NCBI GenBank assembly: GCA_030248215.1
Contig: JASANG010002193.1
Span: 184,785-248,784 of the forward strand
From: Enoplolaimus lenunculus
Lineage: Eukaryota; Nematoda; Enoplea; Enoplida; Thoracostomopsidae
Direction: 5' to 3'
Length of the DNA stretch: 64,000 nucleotides
The notes beneath the pieces were generated by a model. The model had not been told where the DNA came from. It ran no database searches and was given only the letters and a program-made list of their open reading frames with translations. Made by a program: the position numbers and the translations under genes. How positions within the stretch are numbered: the stretch's first letter is position 1; every line of letters begins with the position of its first letter. Positions 9,601-19,453 of this stretch are shown piece after piece.

Positions 9601-12600
9601 AATTTCCCTGTTGCGTCCATGGCAGTTGACTGTTTCCGCTACACTTTTAAGTTACAAAATTCAGTTTACCACAGCCATTAAAATTATAAAAATCAATTTC
9701 CCTTTGTTTTAAAGTTCAATTTTATCAAAACGGAAATTGAAAAGATTTTGACATTTCAATTTCAATTCCAGAAACACTTTGAAAATTCATTTTGTGAATT
9801 CCGTGTACTATAAAACCATGAATGAATTTCCCTCTTCTCATTCAAAAATAAATGTTCCCGAAATTGAATATTTTTATTTTCACACCGTGAACGCACCTAG
9901 CTGTGGATGGCGCATAAAGCGGTTTTGTTTCAAATGGTTGAATTAGGGGCCCTTTTAGGGGTGGGCTCCAAAGTATGGGGGTGGCTGCTCCGGCTCTAGA
10001 CCACAAATAAGTTTGTAAACACTCGAACAGTGCTGGAGCAGACGTGAGTGGGGTCCCACCCCAAAGTCCAGTGTGGGCCTCCGAGCGTAGATGTGGATAC
10101 AGAATTTAACAATGTTTGATCTAAGGTTGTTCGAGCTTACGCTCGTGTTTGATAGCTGTGGGGACACTCTTTCAAAAACAGTTTCGTACAAAAGTTGCAA
10201 AATGCATCTAGAAAGTGAAGCCATCTCTAAAATAAATCAAACTTCGTTGAATTTTTTTGACATTTTTAAACTGGCTAAACAGCTCATGTTTTAGGTAAAA
10301 TCTTTTACAATTTTCATATGCTCTAACCAAGGGAATCAGCACACGGCACACCTAACTTATCCGCTATATTGTTTTTCAATAATCTGAAGCTTTAGAGTAA
10401 TTAATTTCCTCACTAAGCTCGGTACTTATTTCTTTTGCGGTAATATGTTTTTCCAATTAAATATCCGATTTCCGCTTCCATTATTTTGATTATTATCGTT
10501 TCTGTGTCCGCTATTTTAATATCTGTTTACACCCTGGTTTCAATATTTTTACCGATATCAGTGCATAATACGTATTTTGCGTTAGCCTATTAAAGCATAC
10601 AAATTTAATAACGGGTCGGGCTGTGTTGGTGAAAATGGTATTAGTTTGATATTGTGAGCTCTGGGCATATTGGGAGGCTGTGCCACGCAACCTGAACATT
10701 GAGTGGGCTGTGCCCGCCAATCTGAATATTGGGTGGTGGGGCAAGTGTCCTCCTGCGCCCACCCACTTGCGACGCATATGCGTATAGTTAGCTTACTTTT
10801 TTTACAGGAAGATTAAATTTGAAAACCAATTCATTACATGCTGAAAATGCCACTATAAAGGGTAGCTAGGTAATTGCGCGAAGCGCAAATTTTTTTCAAC
10901 ATTTTTCTGAAAAATGAACGAAACTTAATACAAACTATGCAGAAAAATATTTTGGTCGGCTCGGACCAATGGGGCGCGCGCACCCCATCGACCCCACCTT
11001 TATATCACCGCCCTTCCTGAGTGGCGAAACTGAAAGTGATTGCGATACATTTTTTAAAAATGAATTCAGTGATCTGAAGGTTACGCTTTAACATTTTGCC
11101 TACTCATCATTGTATTATATTTCAGAAACAACCAACGGAAACGTTGAAATCCGTGTTCACCAATTTGATTTCAGTTCAAATGATTTGAAAGATTATGAAA
11201 GTATTGAACACAAGCTTGAAAGACTGGATATTGGGGTGCTTGGTGAGTTTGAAATCTGTGAGTTAGATACATAGGATACATACGGTAGTTAGGAAGGAAT
11301 GGCTGTGTTTCTGAAATCTTACTTAACCGTTTCTCACATGAATATTTTATATTTCCCCTGAGACCTACTTTTATGCTAGGATTCGAACTCCAGTGACTGG
11401 AGTGGGAGGCGTATATCATCACCACTCAGCTATAGGAGCTTGACGCTCGAGCCCGAGGGGGCTCTCACGTCTTGTGTTGATTACGTACTATGTATTCGTG
11501 TTGCAATTGTCAAACACGGTGCTATATATATTATTTAACGTATATACACTGCGCTGAGTTGAGTATAGGCAACTCAATGTGAGAAGGGGTTAAGTATGTA
11601 CTGAAGTTATAAAGGGGTTAAGTATGTACTGAAGTTATACTAAAGTAATTACTTAAATCACCGACGTAAGTAATTACTCATTGAACAAAAACAAACATTT
11701 ATGTGAGCTATTGGCATAACAAAGAAGTAATTGTTTCGCTTTATATTAAACAGACTTCATGAGTCTACAATTTCAATTAAACCAAGGTTAGTATGCCACA
11801 ACGGTTACTTTGTAATACATCAAATTTAGTCAGCGACTAAAGTATTTACTTAACTTAAGCACACTTTTATAAAAGACAAAATGGTTAAGTAATAAGTTGT
11901 AGAATTTTGGAAACCCAGCCATTATTACATTTGTGAAATATGATGTTAAGAACGCAGAAAACCATCGCAGTTGTTGCTTAACTCAGTTAGCCCTGTACAA
12001 ATGTAAGCTTTAATAGTTTCTTCAACTAAATTTTTGCCATGGATATCCATATATAATTTCAAATCCTATATATTGTGGTAACGAATATCATAATCAAATA
12101 GTGACCGTATTTAAATATTAATTTGAAACTTTGTTTCATGTCGGTGGCGGCCTTTTTCAAGTAAAAATACACGTCTCCTTGTAAATAATTCGTTGCACTG
12201 AATTTGTATTTTTCTTAAAAGCCTACTTTTTATTCGCGATGCCGCATCAGCGAGGTCGTGTTTAGATGGTCGTTTTGAATTTCTTTTCATTTCAATGGTT
12301 CATGACTTATACTCAAATAAACATTTTGGGCTTCTGTATTAACCCTTTTTCACATGAATATTTTCTATTTCCCCTGAGACCTACTTTTATGCTAGGATTC
12401 GAACTCCAGTGACTGGAGTGGGAGGCGTATATCATCACCACTCAGCTATAGGAGCTTGACGCTCGAGCCCGAGGGGGTTCTCATGCCTTGTGGTATTTAG
12501 TACTATGTATACGTGTTGCAATAGTTAAACACGGTGCGATATATACTATTTAACGTATATACACTGCGCTGAGTTGCCTACAGGCATCTCAATGTGAGAA

Positions 12601-15600
12601 GGGGTTAAGAGAAAAATTTTATGTGCACCTAAAATATTAAAATGAAAAAAAATTTTGAATTTGAATCTAGATATCTATTGGATTTGAATCAAACAGCAAC
12701 ATATTTAATAAAATTATGTTATTTTGCATCATGAATAGCCCTGTGTTCGCAAAAATGACGGAGCGACTCACAGAGTCTGTACAAAAGATAATTAGTCCTA
12801 TTCAATGGTGAGTTACAGCGCTAAATGTATTTTGCAAGAAATTTCACTTGTTTTTATAGTTAATAACGTTGGAATAACAACTGATTATCCGAAATACTTT
12901 ACCGAAATGACATGTGAAGTAAGTTGATGCCCGTAGATCATTTGGCTAGGGTGACCGCATCTAAACCTGTTACCTGAAGGACCACGGGTTTATTAATGGA
13001 CTACATTTGCTTTCGAACGATGTGACTTTGAAGATGATTTTTAAATTTCATCGGTTTCATATAAAACGGCTACTTCTGATCCTCAAGGCTCGGGTACACA
13101 GCCTTATAAGGGTCACTATTTAAAATTTTGTTTATGTTTGTTTTGTCTCTGTATTCGTGTAGCAAACGCATATCGAAGTTTGAAATCGTCACTAATGAAC
13201 GATATTTTAAAGCTGATGAAGTCAAATTACAAGGCAAATATTTAATTTTCCCAAAAACCACATTGAAGTTTTACCCAAAGACCTTGAAAACGCCCGAAAC
13301 ATATATTCAAATAGCTGTAAAGACACCATAGAATTTTGCCGAATAAGGATCCTGACCTCGTGTTATTTAGGGGGCGTCAAAATTTTCACTATAAGCAGTA
13401 TAAATACGCTGCATTCCTAAATATTCATACTGGGGGGACTGATATTTATTTGGCCTCTCCAGAGGAAACCTCCTGTTATTCGATTACGGACTGTTATTTA
13501 TTTTTAACGCACGCTGCGCCGCCCTTCGTTACTGATATAAATGCGGTGTTGCAACTATACGTTAAATTAAACGTTTATTGGTCTTGAATCAAAAGCATAA
13601 CGCAAGGTTAAACTTAAGAATAACCTTCAAACTTAAGTATGCTTTAAAGTTACGAACTCAACTTTATTTAGGAATGGAGTCATTTATGCATGCGCTACAA
13701 TTAGGGATAATTGCCATTTATAGACTCTAATTAGGGTTTAGGGACTCTATCCGTTTACGGACTCTTATTAGGGATACGGACTTTATTTGATTGTGAGTAA
13801 AAATGGGGACCCCCTATTATTACCTCCCTCTTATTTGGGTCACTACAGTACATACTTCGTTTTGTATTGTTGAAAGGAATAAACAATTTAGTGTGCATTA
13901 AACATTAATAAACTGATGGGGTCGGATAAAAACACAACGAATACTGGTCCATTTTGTACCATTCACAGCCCAGGTAGTTGCACACACTTGTTGAAAATAT
14001 CATACACTCTTGTTAACACCAAGAATGAATGATGCATATACTTCAACAAGAGTATGCAATTGAGCACATTCTGCGCAGAAAAGAGCGTACCCGAGACGCT
14101 TTGGTTTTTGCCCTACCCCACCCCCCATTTATTTAGAGGGGTGGTACAGCCTATGCAAACCATGACATTTTTGTATCCGGCAACAAATTGCTCCGCTTAT
14201 AATTAAATTTAGGATTATTGCATGTGACAGCGACCCCCCTCTAAGCAAATGGGTGTAGGCCAAAAACGCAGTGCCCGGTGGTACATTTTGTATTATGCCG
14301 AACCCGAAGAGTTGCACACTCTTGTATCATGAACTCTTGATAATGCCAAAAGTGCATAATACAAAAGTGTACAACTCATGGGATTTCGCACGATACAAAA
14401 TGTACCAGCCCAAGCGGTGCGTTTTTGGCCGACCCCCTTGTTTAGAGGAGGGAGTCGCTATTACATGAATACCCTAAAATTAAACTATAAGGGAACCATG
14501 TTTGACGACGCCGCATACATAAATTGCCAAGGTTCGCACTGGTTGTACCCCCGTCTAAATAAAGGGAAGGTAGGTCAAAAACGCAACGCCCGGTGGTACA
14601 TTTTGTACCATTACGAACCCAAAGAGTTGTACACTGTTGTATCATGCACTCTTGTTAACAGTGATTATTGTGTTTGACTCGCCCGAAACTTCCAAGAATC
14701 ACTTTACGATTTCAGCAAGCAAAGACCATGGTTAGTTGCAACGCGCTATCATACGTTATGGTAAGTATTGTTTCCAAGGTTACTTTCTATCGAGTTACTG
14801 TAATGTACCTGGACCCGTGTATTATCTTGTAGCATCACCTGCTACCACTTGTAGCATGTCTGAACGGTCAATCTGTAATATAACAAATTTATTATGCAAC
14901 ATAACAAATTTAGTCAGCGACTTAAGTCACTATATAAAATTTAAGTACGCTGTTGGAAACGACAAAATGGTTAAGTAATTACTAAGCACGTATTAATGTA
15001 CTAAGTTGTACTTAAGTAGGATTTCATATACTCAGCCAATGTTTTAGATGTGTCACATGGTTTTGCCTGGTATGCAACTCCGACGTCGTGGAGCGATAAT
15101 AAACGTATCTTCAATTTCATCGTTATACCCGAGCCCTTTATTATCACTGTATTCTGGAACAAAGGTAACATTCGACTTTTCATTTAGCACAGAAATCTAG
15201 AATTGAGGAAATTTCGATCAATACTGGACGTTAATAATTTTTCATTGGCCGCCGGCTTTTAAAGCAGATTAGCAAGGTCATCAGACCAATGAATAACACA
15301 GAAACTAGTAGTATAAGCATATTCCTAAGCCTAAAGCCTAAGCGTATTAAGAACGAGGCTATATAAATTTGGCTGGTGCCGTCCGCAATAAACTCGGTGT
15401 AAAAACAGACAATCTTGCATTGCAATCGCTGATACCCCCAAAATTATTCGGTGTCCATCGAAATATCATTTTGTGCAGCCGCTCCTGCCTACAAGACTTA
15501 AGCTTGTAATACTCATGTACCATTTCAGGCTTTGGTTACTGCGTTATCGCAAGGATTACAAATAGAAAATCTCAAGTACGGCATTACTATCCAAGTAAGA

Positions 15601-17702
15601 ATTAGTAACAATACGGCGTTAAACTAGACAGTATAACCATCAGATTCCGGTGTATAATATAGTTTGAAATCAGGCCCGTAGCCAGCTCACTTTGCTAGGG
15701 GAATAAAATTTTTTCAGGAGGGGTATTCAAGGGTATTCAATGAATTTTACAAGCAAGGTTGAATTTTCTAGGGAGGGCCAAAATTTTTCGGGGGGGGGCT
15801 GAGATTCCCCTGCCCCCCTTTGGCTACAGGCCCGTTTGCGATAGATATATCGGTCCGTGTCACTTTTTTTGCTTGGGCTAGGCTTAGGAACACATTTTTG
15901 CAACGCTTAGGCTTAGGCTTAGGCATACGAATACGGTTAATCTGCTGTTAATACAGCCCTTAAAGTAGCATTGGCCGATATTGTCTAATTGAAACGTTAC
16001 TATATACTTTTCTAGTTTCTATAAGGCGAGCTTAAACGTTTCTATAAGGACAAGACAGATATATACGAAAACGAGATTATCGCCGTGGAATCCAACTAAT
16101 TTTTTACTTTAAGCTATTTTAGTCGGATTCGTGTAAGCTTAAAGTTTACTTTAGCTTTCAAGTTGGTTCGTTTTACAATTTGTAAATTACGGTTGTAAAT
16201 AAAGGGGATTTCACACCCTGATATAAGGTTTTCCTATATAAGTATGCCGTTTCGTACAGTACAGCTGATCGATTTGACAAATCTTATTATTAAAGCTTGA
16301 GCGCTTCACATACGTATTTTGAGCAGCGTTCCAGTTGTTCTATATATTTGTATGGTATGCAAAATTAGTTAATATGATTTTTGTTGAGATATATAGTTCA
16401 AAGTAGAAAAAATTTGTTTCAACGTATTCTTTCCAGGCTTATGTCATGTTTACACTGTGTCAAGGTTTTTAAAGTAGAACGTTTTAATTTGAGGCGAGCA
16501 TACTATTCGCAGTTCGGTGTCAGGTCAAACAATGAGTTCTATCTTATCAACCAGACCCACACAAGATTTAAAATTTGAGTTAAAATTGAGTAGAAAGCAA
16601 AAATTCTCCAAAAATACTAGACATGTACTGCGATATAACATGCTGAGGTTGCATATACTGCACCCACTTTGACTAGTACATAGCTAATACTGTTAATTTT
16701 GAAAAAAGTTCTTAAGCATTGCCGACCATTGTGTACAACACGGCAATTAGTATAAGCATATTCTTAAGCATACAAATGAGCATATAACCTAAACCTTAGC
16801 AAAAAACTTAGTTTAAAGCTTAAGCTTACTCTGTTGCAGTACCGCCAAAAAAATTTTCCGCCTTTGATCTTTACATGGCCCGCCTTTTATTAGTCTATAT
16901 TATACTTTCAGTGCATAACTCCGGCATTTGTTAAAACAAATATGACATTGCGATTAAGTGGGCCTTCGTTATTGATTCCAAACGCAAAAGATTTTGTTTG
17001 TTCAGCTGTTGATTCGCTTGGACTTGCAGATGTAACCCCTGGTTACTGGTCACAAGCTTTGTTTGTAAGTTCGGCCATGTATAGATCAGGGTCGGATAGT
17101 TTTCCGGACTGGCTATGATAGAGTCAGTTTAAGCTTTAGACTAATTTTTTTGCTTAGGCCTAGGCTTAGGCTGAGGCTTAGGAATAGGCTCATCCATACG
17201 CTTAGGTTTAGGCTTAGGCTTAGACTTAGGCTTAGGAATATGCTTATATTACTGTTCCGGCCCTGTTCTATACATGGGTCGTAAGTTCGAGTTTATACCA
17301 AACTGTGCGATAATATTTCGCTCAGAATCGATAAATATCGTTCAACCGGGTTTCAAAATATTGTCAATGCTGGCCCATGTAAAGATCAAGGACGGAACGT
17401 TTTTCTGTGGGACTAGAATATTAGAATAAGCTTAAGCGTTAGACTAATTTTTTTGCTTAGCTTAGGCTTAGGCTAAGGTTTAGGCTTAGGAATAAGCTTA
17501 TAATACTGTTCCGCTCCTGTTCTTTACATTGGTCTCAATGCTTATTAAGGTAACTTTGAGCAAATTTGGATTCCACCAAAACTGTTTTAGTTATTAATTT
17601 TGATTGCAGGCCTCGTTTAAGAAATGTTTCATGCACAGAAAATGTTTGAAACAAAATTTAGAAGAATTTAAATTTACTGCTAACGAGCGTAACTATTTTT
17701 AA
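6613..17702 (+). CDS. HSD17B12/LET-767-like short-chain dehydrogenase (3-ketoacyl-CoA reductase / steroid dehydrogenase), 9 exons
   Basis: Nine exons join in matching phase into a 309-aa protein: 6613-6766, 7729-7854, 11126-11242, 12860-12918, 14716-14760, 15048-15164, 15529-15594, 16912-17064, 17610-17702. The N-terminus (residues 1-35) is hydrophobic, as in the ER-anchored 17-beta-HSD12 family. Visible motifs are cofactor loop TGAGNGIG (54-61), NNVG (134-137), a conserved Asn in VSCNALSYV, and the VLPGM segment. The active site is Ser189 in INVSS with Tyr202 and Lys206 in YSGTK, so the enzyme looks active. The family reduces 3-ketoacyl-CoA in very-long-chain fatty-acid elongation, and some members act on steroids. 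The length matches LET-767 (about 316 aa). The ATG follows an AG directly (TTGTATTTAG|ATG), fitting an SL trans-splice acceptor or a 5'UTR exon. There is no C-terminal dilysine signal. Exact paralogue (LET-767 or STDH type) is not certain. Confidence 0.93.
7218..7643. mobile_element. Family A MITE (CTGTAGTGACCC ends), intron 1 of the dehydrogenase gene
   Basis: Starts CTGTAGTTACCCAAATAAAA after TA (7216-7217) and ends with a diverged TTCGGTTCATTACAG. The interior carries the family phrases ATATTTATTTG..CATCTCCAGAGGG and GGACTCTTATTAGGGATACG. Compared with 58286-58730 the ends are mutated. Confidence 0.75.
7828..7988 (+). repeat. Four 40-41-bp tandem copies of the end of exon 2 with its splice donor
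   Basis: The last part of exon 2 (from TTGACAAAGTCGCAGAAGAT) and the start of intron 2 (GTAAATTGAAAATT) are repeated four times. GTAAA donors fall at 7855, 7896, 7936 and 7976. Only the first joins correctly to exon 3; use of a later one would run into an in-frame TGA just after the first. The first copy best fits the protein family (GCAGAAGATATTTCAA), so the rest are duplicates. Confidence 0.85.
8158..8525. mobile_element. Family M element (GATGCATATTTGAACAAGAG type), intron 2
   Basis: Contains the family M phrases ACAAGAGTATGCAACTGGG, a CCCTTTATTTAGAGG-type C-run, GTGGTACAACCGGAGCGAAC and TCTAAATAAGGGGG in inverted arrangement. Copies at 13975, 37640, 54970 and 62105 share them. Ends are approximate; the right end is interrupted by the element starting at 8526. 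Confidence 0.55.
8526..9914. mobile_element. 1.4-kb inverted-repeat element in intron 2 (TGCGCCATCCACA ends)
   Basis: Left end TGCGCCATCCACAACTACGT; the right end is its near-exact inverted copy (CTAGCTGTGGATGGCGCA) at 9897-9914. The flanks read ...GTAA and TAAA..., compatible with a 3-bp TAA duplication as in PIF/Harbinger MITEs. The interior is rich in GAAATTGAAATT-like sequence and has no recognised coding region. Confidence 0.6.
9915..11125. other. Intron 2 remainder of the dehydrogenase gene; no recognised feature
   Basis: Intronic. A G/C-rich patch at about 9945-10090 (GGGGTGGGCTCC-like, partly repeated near 21560-21620) and another at 10660-10760 look like worn dispersed repeats. Nothing coding was recognised. 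Confidence 0.5.
11323..11594 (-). mobile_element. Family P element: piggyBac-like TTAA ends around a tRNA-like core (intron 3)
   Basis: Flanked by TTAA on both sides, with ends CCGTTTCTCACATG and the inverse ATGTGAGAAGGGG. The core at 11375-11439 reads, on the minus strand, as a tRNA-like polymerase III promoter. A second copy at 12339-12608 is about 95% similar by eye and a diverged third copy ends at 35992. TTAA targets with CCCTTT-type ends are typical of piggyBac-derived MITEs. Confidence 0.65.
11375..11439 (-). ncRNA. tRNA-like pol III promoter segment inside the family P element
   Basis: On the minus strand it begins GCTCCTATAGCTGAGTGGTG (A box TAGCTGAGTGG) and holds GAGTTCGAATCC (B box) about 40 nt later. 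The total is 65 nt. The acceptor and T-stem pairings are poor, so it is tRNA-derived rather than a working tRNA. Confidence 0.5.
11623..11930. mobile_element. Family H element (AAACCCAGCC ends), intron 3
   Basis: Contains AAGTAATTACTTAA, the ACCAAGGTTAGTATGCC segment, GACAAAATGGTTAAGTAA and the right end GGAAACCCAGCC. The full family consensus is best seen at 43713-44033. The left end is uncertain. Confidence 0.6.
12339..12608 (-). mobile_element. Family P element, second copy (intron 3)
   Basis: TTAA followed by CCCTTTTTCACATGAATA at the left and ATGTGAGAAGGGG then TTAA at the right; 270 bp including both TTAA. Nearly identical to the copy about 1 kb upstream (11323-11594), suggesting recent spread or local duplication. 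It includes the tRNA-like core at 12391-12455. Confidence 0.7.
12391..12455 (-). ncRNA. tRNA-like pol III promoter segment inside the second family P element
   Basis: Same A-box-like (TAGCTGAGTGG) and B-box-like (GAGTTCGAATCC) spacing on the minus strand as at 11375-11439, with no visible change between the copies. Confidence 0.5.
13430..13848. mobile_element. Family A MITE, intron 4 of the dehydrogenase gene
   Basis: The right end CTTATTTGGGTCACTACAG is followed by TA (13849-13850). The interior has TTTGGCCTCTCCAGAGGAAA and CGGACTCTTATTAGGGATAC as in the other A copies. The left end has decayed; the start is approximate. Confidence 0.7.
13975..14665. mobile_element. Family M elements, about two partly overlapping or nested copies (intron 4)
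   Basis: Repeated phrases GTTGCACAC..CTTGT, GATGCATATACTTCAACAAG, CCCGGTGGTACATTTTGTAC (twice) and TTTATTTAGAGGGGTGGTAC in alternating orientation, ending AGAGTTGTACACTGTTGTAT near 14645. This indicates a compound insertion of family M. It ends about 50 bp before exon 5. Confidence 0.6.
14860..15038. mobile_element. Family H element ending about 10 bp before exon 6
   Basis: Contains TTTAGTCAGCGACTTAAGTC, GACAAAATGGTTAAGTAATT and a worn right end ACTCAGCC at 15031-15038. The exon 6 acceptor (TTTTAG, ending 15047) follows at once, so the branch-point region of intron 5 is element-derived or squeezed against it. Confidence 0.55.
15673..15834. mobile_element. Family D element (GGCCCGTAGCCAGC ends), intron 7
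   Basis: Starts AGGCCCGTAGCCAGCTCAC and ends CCCCCCTTTGGCTACAGGCCCG, an inverted pair. The interior has TTACAAGCAAGGTTGAATTT and GGGGGGGGCTGAG. Elements with such GTAGCCAGGGG ends are common in invertebrate genomes. Other copies: 23214, 26880, 41041, 42083, 56333. Confidence 0.75.
15852..15976 (+). mobile_element. Family T2 telomere-repeat element, intron 7
   Basis: Left end GGTCCGTGTCAC, TTAGGC repeats in the middle (about 15905-15925), right end TTAAAGTAGCATTGGCC. The flanks GATATATC and GATATTGT form an imperfect 8-bp duplication. Confidence 0.6.
16720..16881 (-). mobile_element. Family T telomere-repeat element (degenerate), intron 7
   Basis: Contains the family T inner phrases ATAAGCATATTC, AAGCTTAAGCTTACTCTGTT, a GCAGTACCGCC segment and the end TGATCTTTACATGGCCC. 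The TTAGGC block is eroded. It lies about 30 bp before exon 8. Confidence 0.6.
17073..17280 (+). mobile_element. Family T telomere-repeat element inserted 8 bp inside intron 8
   Basis: Left end GGCCATGTATAGATCAGG, right end CCTGTTCTATACATGGGTC, with TTAGGC-type blocks between. Perfect target duplications GTAAGTTC at 17065-17072 and 17281-17288. The left copy is the working 5' splice site of exon 8, so the insertion created a second donor on its far side. Confidence 0.88.
17372..17534 (+). mobile_element. Family T telomere-repeat element, intron 8
   Basis: Left end GGCCCATGTAAAGATCAAGG, right end CCTGTTCTTTACATTGGTC. Perfect target duplication TCAATGCT at 17364-17371 and 17535-17542. The short TTAGGC block at about 17455-17495 is interrupted. 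It is the second T element in the last intron. Confidence 0.88.
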
Positions 17703-17793
17703 CATTTGTTTTAAATTTTAAATTTAGCAAGTTTTATTCTAAAAATTCTAAAAATGTCTTTTTCTTAACTTTGATGAGTTTATAAATATAAAT

Positions 17794-17796
<3 letters not shown>

Positions 17797-17834
<38 letters not shown>
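17797..17834. repeat. (TA)n microsatellite
   Basis: A pure alternating TA run about 95 bp downstream of the dehydrogenase stop codon. Confidence 0.95.
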
Positions 17835-17838
<4 letters not shown>

Positions 17839-18058
17839 ACTGTGTATGTTTGTGTATATAATGTTTTTAGAAAGGGGTCGCTGATTGCATGCCCCAGCGT
17901 TTGGTTGGAATGTTAATTTACCGGTTCTATTCAATGCGGCGCCGTAAATATATTGACACAAACAAATGAAGACCAAACAAGATCGGACCTCTGATTGTGA
18001 ATTTTGCGGCGACAAACGTTTTTTCAAGTTTACTCCGTGGGACAATGACAGACCTCTG

Positions 18059-18256
18059 GGGCAATGTATAGAACAGGGCTGTAACAGTAGTATATGAATA
18101 TTCCTAACCCTTAGCCTATTAGTCTTAAGCGCAAAAATGAGCTTATACCTAAGCCTAAGCCTAAACAAAAAATTAGTCTAAAATTAGTCTAAAGTTTAAG
18201 CTTATTGTATTGCAGTTCCTCTAAAAACATTTCGTCTCTGATCTCTACATATGCCG
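18059..18256 (-). mobile_element. Family T telomere-repeat element
   Basis: Ends GGCAATGTATAGAACAGGG and TGATCTCTACATATGCC, with a CCTAAG block at about 18146-18165 and the AAGTTTAAGCTTATTGTATT segment. Target duplication not clear. Confidence 0.75.
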
Positions 18257-18286
18257 ATTACTCCAAAATACATCCTTAGGCGTTCG

Positions 18287-18555
18287 GGCCAATGTAAAGA
18301 ACAAGGGCGGAACAGTATAATAATCATAATCCTAAGCCTAAGCGTAAGCCTAAAACCTAAACCTAAGCGAAAGAATGAGCATAAGCCTAAGCGTAAGCCT
18401 AAAACCTAAGCCTAAGCGACAGAATGAGCATATTCCAAAGCCAAAGCCTAAGCCTAAAGCCCAAGTAAAGCAAAAATAATTAGTCTAAAGCATAATAAGT
18501 TTACTCTATTGCAGTCCCACAGAAAAACGTTTCGCCCCTGATCTGTACATGGACC
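18287..18555 (-). mobile_element. Family T telomere-repeat element with perfect 8-bp duplication
   Basis: Left end GGCCAATGTAAAGAACAAGG, right end CTGATCTGTACATGGACC, flanked by GGCGTTCG at 18279-18286 and 18556-18563. Three CCTAAG blocks are separated by AATGAGCATA-type spacers. Confidence 0.9.
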
Positions 18556-19092
18556 GGCGTTCGGTACATTTATTTGGCTTGTCCGACAATGTAAAGCATC
18601 ACTAAAACAACTACTAATCCTGATTCTAAGCTATCTTAGTTGTTTGAGGGGTACACACAAAAAAGTATTTCTGAATTTATTCAGAAAAGTGTTTTCTGTG
18701 GCAAATCTGAAAAGTTTTGCTGCTATTTAAGACAATTTTTCTAAAAATAACTGGAAAACGTTTGTTTTCAGACTTTATTTCAAAACGTTTTTTGAAAACA
18801 TTTCTATTATAACAGAAATACTTTTCAAGTGCACCTTGCTAATCATATTTCTCAAATGTAAGAAATTTTTTCTTAAATATCAGAAATATTATTTTGAGTG
18901 TAGTAGTCTGCGTGTGACAAACCTCCAACAGTGTCGTTGACGAAAATTAGGCATGCAAGTAAGCTCGTATGAAGCTCACAATTGTCCAGATTAACAGTTG
19001 ACAAATATATTATGACGCGGATGCAACATGACTTAACAAAATATTCTGCCAGCTTAGCTAATTGTGTAATCTTGCAGTGTGTAAATATTAGC
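18556..19092. other. Intergenic stretch, no gene recognised
   Basis: AT-rich, with loosely palindromic TTTCTGAAT/ATTCAGAAA-like sequence at about 18660-18900 (ending GAAATATTATTTTGAGTGTA). This suggests a worn foldback element; a similar phrase occurs near 8040-8095. Confidence 0.4.
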
Positions 19093-19453
19093 GACCCGTG
19101 TAAAGATCAGTGGTGGAACGTTTTTTGTTGGACTAAAATAGCGTAAGCTTAAGCTTTAGACTAATTTTTCTTGGTTTAGGCTTAGGCTTAGGAATATGCT
19201 CATTCTTACGCTTAGGCTTAGGCTTTGGCTTAGGAATACGCTCATTCTTACGCTTAGGCATAGGCGTAGGCTTAGGCTTAGGAATATGCTCATTCTTACG
19301 CTTAGGCATAGGCTTAGGCTTAGGAATATGCTCATTCTTACGCTTAGGCTTAGGCTTAGGCTTTAGGCTTAGGAATATGCTCTTTCTTACGCTTAGGTTT
19401 AGGCTTAGGAATATGCTTAGAATACTGTTTCGCTCCTGTTCTTTATATTGGCC
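19093..19453 (+). mobile_element. Family T telomere-repeat element, long copy
   Basis: Ends GACCCGTGTAAAGATCAG and CTGTTCTTTATATTGGCC. It holds five TTAGGC blocks separated by the repeated spacer GGAATATGCTCATTCTTACG, so the block plus spacer has itself amplified. The minus-strand open frame rich in KPKPK is a translation of this repeat. Confidence 0.85.

Noticed and set aside
11375-11439. A functional tRNA gene
   Set aside because: A and B boxes are present, but acceptor and T-stem pairing is poor, and the segment is repeated inside a TTAA-bounded element.
17734-18168. 144-residue minus-strand open frame after the dehydrogenase gene
   Set aside because: It runs through a TA microsatellite (IYIYIY) and a T element; no protein-like pattern.
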